From contig NZ_STFG01000001.1 in NCBI RefSeq assembly GCF_004833285.1, positions 310,001 through 374,000 on the forward strand: a stretch of DNA of 64,000 nt, given 5' to 3'. The translations under genes were made by a program, and so were the position numbers. The stretch is from Lampropedia puyangensis. Its GTDB lineage: Bacteria; Pseudomonadota; Gammaproteobacteria; Burkholderiales; Burkholderiaceae_C. The notes under the pieces were generated by a model that ran no database searches, had not been told where the DNA came from, and saw only the letters and a list, made by a program, of their open reading frames with translations. Positions 60,501 to 64,000 of this stretch are shown one piece after another. Every line of letters begins with the position of its first letter. Position 1 is the first letter of the stretch.

Positions 60501-62570
60501 GATGCTTTCAGCAGCCCCTATTGCCCGTGTTTCTGTGGAAACGTTAAAGCCGCTTAGATTGGTAGCGTTGGCATCAATGTTGGAGAATCGGCTACCAGGA
60601 AGCTTGTAGTCATACGATGGGTTGATATCGCTGAGCACAGTCATCACCGGGCGAGCGCAATGAGGAAAGCCCCCTCCACCTTGGTTTTCATTTTTATATG
60701 GCGATGCCCAAGCTGGTTTGGAAAGGTCTAGATTCTTTTTATCTTTTGAGTTGTTGTTTTGGTAATCAAAAGTGTCAGATGCAGTTGTTGCTCCACTGAA
60801 ATATCGGAGCGTTTCAAACATCATTTCAGCAATGGGATTGCCCCACATGGCGCAGTCAGATGGGTTGGATTTTTCACTTAACGGGCCAGCTGTATACCAA
60901 CCGCATTCATTGTATTGACTGCCATTGAAGCCAATAATGCGTTGGCGGTTGATGTTGTCAACAATGCCATTGATTGAAGTTTTGAATTCGCCTGTGAGCA
61001 AATTGACTTCATCTGTGAAGCTGCCCATGTTGCGGCGCAAAACACCGCCTGCCAGGTTCTTTTGGTAGGAGCCTGTTAGTAGGCCAAAGTACATTTTTTC
61101 GTTTTCACCAAAGTCGTGCAGCAAGCCGGTAGGCTTGTAGATGGTGTTGTGACCATCGTTTGGATACGCTTTGCAACTGTCTTCGCGCAGCGACGCATTT
61201 GATTTTGGGCAGACTTGTACTTTGATGTTATGACCAACAATTTTGCTGGCTGGTCTCTCAATTTTTTGAGCAAAACCCCAGTTGTCCCCACCTGATCCTT
61301 CAACGTGACGGAAGCGAATGTCTTTCCAGCCCGCAGAGGTGAAATTAATTTCTCTGTTGCGGCTATTGTTTTCCCAGTTATTGCGGTCATTGCCATGTCC
61401 GTTGTACCAGCCCCATGTCGTTCCGTCTAATCGGGCTTCAACGGCGTCATCCCCATCAATTGAGAAGGTGTATTTTCCTGGTTCTGGGATATATATTTGA
61501 CCGGTGATTTCAGTCATGTAGTTGTCATGTCCACAGCCGTTTGCACTTGCTCCTGTGAATGGATTGTTGTCAGAGCCTGAGGTATCAATCAGACTAATAT
61601 TTCCTGTGCCACATTGGTTTGCGCTATTGCGCCTTCCCGTGCTACTGAACAGAGTATCCATGGCCGTTGAGCTCGATGGCATGTTTGCTTGGCTCGGGCT
61701 ACTCGTTTTCCAGGTCGTTATCGATAGATTGCGATAGGCGCTAGCTGGAACAATGGTGTACTGGCTTCCTGCATCCTTTTCGCAGTTAACGCCCCCCATA
61801 CACTGCCCTTGGCCCGCCGTACCTTCTTTGGATACCCAATCCCATACTTGAAATGTACTGTCGTTGAGTACGCGCAACTGAGGCACGAGTGAGTCACCAC
61901 TTTCTCCTAGTGTGGTCACGGCAAACAAATGCCGTGTTCCTTTAGCGGGTTGCTTTAGGGGGGCGTAGTTGCGAATATCGTAGATGGCCCCATCGCGCAG
62001 CGGGTCATACGATTTTCCCCAGGAGTGGGCATCACGTGGAACATAGGCCCCTTGCAGAACGGTTGAGTCAACGGTGTCGACAGACCGCATGCCCCCATAC
62101 AGTACCTTGCGCAGCGCATCCATGCGAGATGTCGTGAGGTAGTTGAGAAAGTCGCCACTCCATGCGTTAGAGCATTGTTTCTGGTTGGAGCCTGTGGCTG
62201 CACTGGCAGGAATGAACAGTCCTGTGGTCGGCGGCAAATTCCATGCGTCCCCCTTATTACCACTATAGGTATAGCAAACGTTGTTATTGAAATAGCCGTA
62301 ATAATCAATTTGGTCCGGTTTGTAGCCGACGTCAATCACCCCATCCCCATTGAGATCTGATGCATCGTTATAGGCTTCGTAATAAAGCTTGTGATCGCGC
62401 CCCATGACAAGCATGTTCAGCGGGGGGAAGCTCTCACTCACAAACAGCGGTGTTTGAGATAAAGCCGTGTCGCCACTATTTTGGGCGTGTGCCAACAGCG
62501 GACTGATCAGTGCTGCCGTAATGGCTAAATATTGGGTGACTTGTTTCATGGAGCTAGAGCTGGTTTGCAT
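57540..62570 (-). CDS. pilY1: Type IV pilus tip adhesin PilY1
   Basis: 1676 residues from MQTSSSSMKQVTQ with CAGGAGG before it; signal peptide ends LLAHAQ. Residues about 45-100 hold PPLNMLVMGRDHKLYYEAY and a calcium-type loop DLNGDGVID. A PA14-like beta module sits at about 300-440 (GQIYIPEPGKYTFSIDGDDAVEARLDG). The C-terminal half is the PilY1 beta-propeller (PEMVYVGSNDGMFHAFNGSTG, HKVLIGSLGAGGRQVFALD) with two more calcium-type loops, DENKDGQID and, near residue 1611, DVNGDGKIDQDD. PilY1 sits at the pilus tip and links calcium binding to extension and attachment. It is larger than Pseudomonas PilY1 (about 1160 residues), partly because of the PA14-like part. Confidence 0.93.
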   Translation of the reverse strand: MQTSSSSMKQVTQYLAITAALISPLLAHAQNSGDTALSQTPLFVSESFPPLNMLVMGRDHKLYYEAYNDASDLNGDGVIDVGYKPDQIDYYGYFNNNVCYTYSGNKGDAWNLPPTTGLFIPASAATGSNQKQCSNAWSGDFLNYLTTSRMDALRKVLYGGMRSVDTVDSTVLQGAYVPRDAHSWGKSYDPLRDGAIYDIRNYAPLKQPAKGTRHLFAVTTLGESGDSLVPQLRVLNDSTFQVWDWVSKEGTAGQGQCMGGVNCEKDAGSQYTIVPASAYRNLSITTWKTSSPSQANMPSSSTAMDTLFSSTGRRNSANQCGTGNISLIDTSGSDNNPFTGASANGCGHDNYMTEITGQIYIPEPGKYTFSIDGDDAVEARLDGTTWGWYNGHGNDRNNWENNSRNREINFTSAGWKDIRFRHVEGSGGDNWGFAQKIERPASKIVGHNIKVQVCPKSNASLREDSCKAYPNDGHNTIYKPTGLLHDFGENEKMYFGLLTGSYQKNLAGGVLRRNMGSFTDEVNLLTGEFKTSINGIVDNINRQRIIGFNGSQYNECGWYTAGPLSEKSNPSDCAMWGNPIAEMMFETLRYFSGATTASDTFDYQNNNSKDKKNLDLSKPAWASPYKNENQGGGGFPHCARPVMTVLSDINPSYDYKLPGSRFSNIDANATNLSGFNVSTETRAIGAAESINGKYFFIGQSTEDNADAAPSVKQINDLSWVRGLSPQEPSKQGTYYSAGVARYGANNRIAGNNQGMNKVMTYSVAIASPLPEIRFPVGDGRYVTIAPFAKSVTGNSINPVKFAPTDQIVDYYVDRIANTGETDKDPTINQGRPYAEFRINYEDVEQGADHDMDAISRYVVALQANGTVKVDIVSEYAAGGIGQHMGYVISGTTKDGMYLEVRDKDTNSVFYEYNTPQGRDPGYCKGRNSDSACITLPLTASRVFTPSTSSESGSFLKDPLWYAAKYGMPDRDPASVVGDPDNYFLVTNATTLKSQMTKAFNDILQNTSSVTSVEVNLPEGPLSGDSEVYRTTFEAEGWSGDLLKEELTVADGSLSRSKIWSAAEQLAGRTDRNILFAGQSISGAAELKPFTWTTINQAANNNPYAAWVTALNRNVDGATDNSGEDRVAFLRGENNSLRERKKLSNGAINLLGDIVNSSALRVKGPAYLIAPANKLEGEGSDYATYAANQAELPEMVYVGSNDGMFHAFNGSTGAEVFAFVPTSTRNYLSVLTASDYGQPEGTPHRYFVDGPSIATDVYFDNVWHKVLIGSLGAGGRQVFALDITNPESPNLLWEFGSDQDSDMGYSLAKPTIARLNDVVSEEGEVIEKGRWVALIPNGYQSGSSSTGQAHLFVLDIANGDVIKEFAVDGIQGVTDAQRPDGYMPLGNGLSSISAIDENKDGQIDLVYGGDLLGNVWRFDVRSATATNWQAQKFFVAQDANSKRLPITAAPYVVDHPLGKGSIVVVGTGRYVTPSDQDRGQQTIFGIWDRYSDGSLVTTGALPSANKVRANLQQQTFTEFQGQDGAFQLTSNAIEWFADNKTEGSDADVQKWGWYIDLPRTEEQLVYDMTLYGQALLFTTIRISEDPCSAGLSGALYAIAPDSGGSTQFSVFDVNGDGKIDQDDLINDIFVSGIDASAGRQQVSGEYIYDPSASRRLISSGIEYGRQSWREQPPNSEE

Positions 62571-62590
62571 AACAGCCTCCTGCAGGATCA

Positions 62591-63187
62591 TTATTTAATG
62601 AACTGATTGACGGTCGAGCGTAGACAAACGGCGTTCGCTCCACAGTCCGTGTGAGCGTTTTGACGCGTTGCTTGTGCATTGACCTCGTAATATTCAGTGC
62701 AACCAGTCGTGGCTATATTCAGGGCGGAGGTTGCGGACATACCTTTTGGGCATACTGTGTCGATATAGCGGGGATACCAGAATCCATTGGGAGCTGGTGA
62801 TGTAAAGCCTGCCACTTCAACGCCTTGTGCAAAGTCAGTGTGAAGCCCAAGGGTGTCAGCTTTCGCTTCTGATACGTAACACGGAACACCCTCTGTCACT
62901 GCCGAGGGGGCGGCGCTGTCGCATTGGGCCAGTCTTACACCTTGATAAGAGCCAACGATCGTTCGCTCTCCATCACGCAGAGCCCCGTCAGCGACCTCAA
63001 CCAGTTGTTGTTGGTCTAATAAATTGGCTGCAATCCTAGATTCGAGCGTGATGGCGCGCATGCCGGTAATGGCCAGCATTAGCAGCATCAGCAACATGAT
63101 GAGTGCCACCACCAGAGTGGCACCTTGTTGCTTAGGCAACGGATGTTTATGGTTTGGATTGAGCGATGCTGGCATAAAAAAAGTCAT
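62591..63187 (-). CDS. pilX: Minor pilin PilX
   Basis: 198 residues. The pilin-like leader ends KQQG before ATLVVALIMLLMLLMLAITGMRAITLESRIAANL; it has no Glu5, as is usual for PilX. Region DGALRDGERTI is typical. It is part of the priming complex that starts pilus assembly with PilW, PilV and FimU. Start overlaps the pilW stop by 4 bases. Confidence 0.9.
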   Translation of the reverse strand: MTFFMPASLNPNHKHPLPKQQGATLVVALIMLLMLLMLAITGMRAITLESRIAANLLDQQQLVEVADGALRDGERTIVGSYQGVRLAQCDSAAPSAVTEGVPCYVSEAKADTLGLHTDFAQGVEVAGFTSPAPNGFWYPRYIDTVCPKGMSATSALNIATTGCTEYYEVNAQATRQNAHTDCGANAVCLRSTVNQFIK

Positions 63188-64000
63188 GGCATCAGATTTC
63201 TGAGAGTGACCGCGCCACTGGCAACTTGGTATAGCGCGCCTGAATCGGCACTGCAGCTGGCGTTATCTGCGCCTGCAACGGTTTTCCAGCGGTCACACAC
63301 GGTAGATTCCATTCCCCCAGTAAGGCGACTCGATGATGCTGCAAGCAAAATCGAATATTTGAGTGCTCGAATGACTTGGTTGCTACTCGGTGTGTCTGTG
63401 GTGAATGCGCTGATTTTTCGTATTGCCATAGAAGAGACTTTAGGACCAGTGCCATATTGAAAGTGGATGTCTTGCACTCCTGCAGCCAAGGCGGTTTCTG
63501 TGCTTTGCGCAGCGCAAACCAAAGTATGGTTGCTGATGCTGAAGCGTTCTACAAAAACACCATTTCCTACGGTTGAAGTGGTAGGGGCTTCATATGGCAT
63601 CAAACTTGAAACGGAGGGGTCTGTATTGCCTGAGCAGTCAGTCTCGATAGCATCTCTGGGCTGGAAACGAATACAAAGTGCACCATCAGTTTTGATATTT
63701 ATGGCTTCTCCGCGCGCAAAAGCACAGTCTGTCGTGTCGTCAATCAATGCTGGAAAGGCCTTTTCCATACTTAGAGTTGGATCACGCCGGTACCCTGCTT
63801 TCGAGAAGTGTTGTTCCAGACTACCGAGGGTGTAACGGCTGTTGGCTAAGTTTTCGCTTTGACCTTGGCGAAAGCTCAGATTGCGGGCCCCTTCGATATA
63901 GACCAAGCTGACCAGCAAAACAATGAATAGACCAATTGCCATGGCAACCATGACCTCAACCAAACTGAGGCCTTTCTGGCTGCGGCTTGCAGGACTAGAC
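63184..64000 (-). CDS. pilW: Minor pilin PilW, 5' end beyond the window
   Basis: Open to the right edge: the reverse strand reads SSPASRSQKG then LSLVEVMVAMAIGLFIVLLVSLVY, a prepilin cleavage site with Glu5. The true start lies outside the window, so the internal ATG at 63963 is not used. At least 271 residues. FRQGQSENLANSRYTLGSLEQHFSKAGYR is the PilW-type segment. It should belong to the minor-pilin complex encoded with pilX, pilY1 and pilE. Confidence 0.92.
   Translation of the reverse strand, partial: SSPASRSQKGLSLVEVMVAMAIGLFIVLLVSLVYIEGARNLSFRQGQSENLANSRYTLGSLEQHFSKAGYRRDPTLSMEKAFPALIDDTTDCAFARGEAINIKTDGALCIRFQPRDAIETDCSGNTDPSVSSLMPYEAPTTSTVGNGVFVERFSISNHTLVCAAQSTETALAAGVQDIHFQYGTGPKVSSMAIRKISAFTTDTPSSNQVIRALKYSILLAASSSRLTGGMESTVCDRWKTVAGADNASCSADSGALYQVASGAVTLRNLMP

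Overview
The window reads as chromosomal DNA of a betaproteobacterium, most likely Burkholderiales and close to Comamonadaceae. This is inference from gene content: a Bug/TctC-type solute receptor, a dapA-bamC-MBL hydrolase block, an aromatic aminotransferase facing uvrB, a pilW-pilX-pilY1-pilE pilus operon, a KgtP-like symporter and moderate G+C. I see no phage, plasmid or CRISPR content. The only mobile-element trace is a badly decayed IS1182-like transposase start.

Layout. 1-450: the N-terminal 150 residues of a Tat-like multicopper oxidase running off the left edge. 715-7417 (minus strand): YgiQ-type radical SAM protein, a metallophosphatase coupled to miaB, an exported unknown protein and an Hsp15-like S4 protein. 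7639-7714: tRNA-Gly(GCC) with a clear terminator. 7909-16628: a lysine/pipecolate degradation cluster (amino acid permease, AmaB-like dehydrogenase, 2-aminoadipate-type aminotransferase, AmaA-like oxidase, DUF1338 2-oxoadipate decarboxylase HglS) with a divergent LysR regulator; the gap between them carries repeated GAACTA/TAGTTC dyads. 16912-19668: mutL and a LysE-type exporter. 19728-22614: creD and a membrane-tethered GH3 hydrolase behind a perfect cre-tag (TTCAC-N6-TTCAC). 22894-25408: KgtP-like symporter and an acyltransferase. 25496-30534: a complete branched-chain 2-oxoacid dehydrogenase operon. 30928-35664: MFS transporter, a 44-residue membrane peptide missed by length filters, dapA, bamC and an MBL hydrolase. 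35755-36132: transposase relic. 36232-44904: aromatic aminotransferase, Bug receptor, uvrB, nitroreductase and ppc.

45048-56910 is a cobalamin locus: a B12 riboswitch followed by btuB, cobB, cobU, btuF, btuC, btuD, cobO, cbiB, cobD and cobQ, joined by overlapping or nearly touching ends. It covers outer- and inner-membrane corrinoid uptake plus amidation, adenosylation, aminopropanol attachment and GTP activation. No corrin-ring genes and no cobS/cobT lie in the window. 57093-64000 (minus strand) is a type IV pilus minor-pilin operon, pilW-pilX-pilY1-pilE, with pilW cut by the right edge.

Most worth following up: (1) the cre-tag-controlled CreD plus periplasm-facing GH3 pair, (2) the lysine degradation cluster with its operator dyads, (3) a terminator-like hairpin between the B12 aptamer and the likely btuB start, (4) the unannotated 44-residue membrane peptide, and (5) PilY1 with an inserted PA14-like module.
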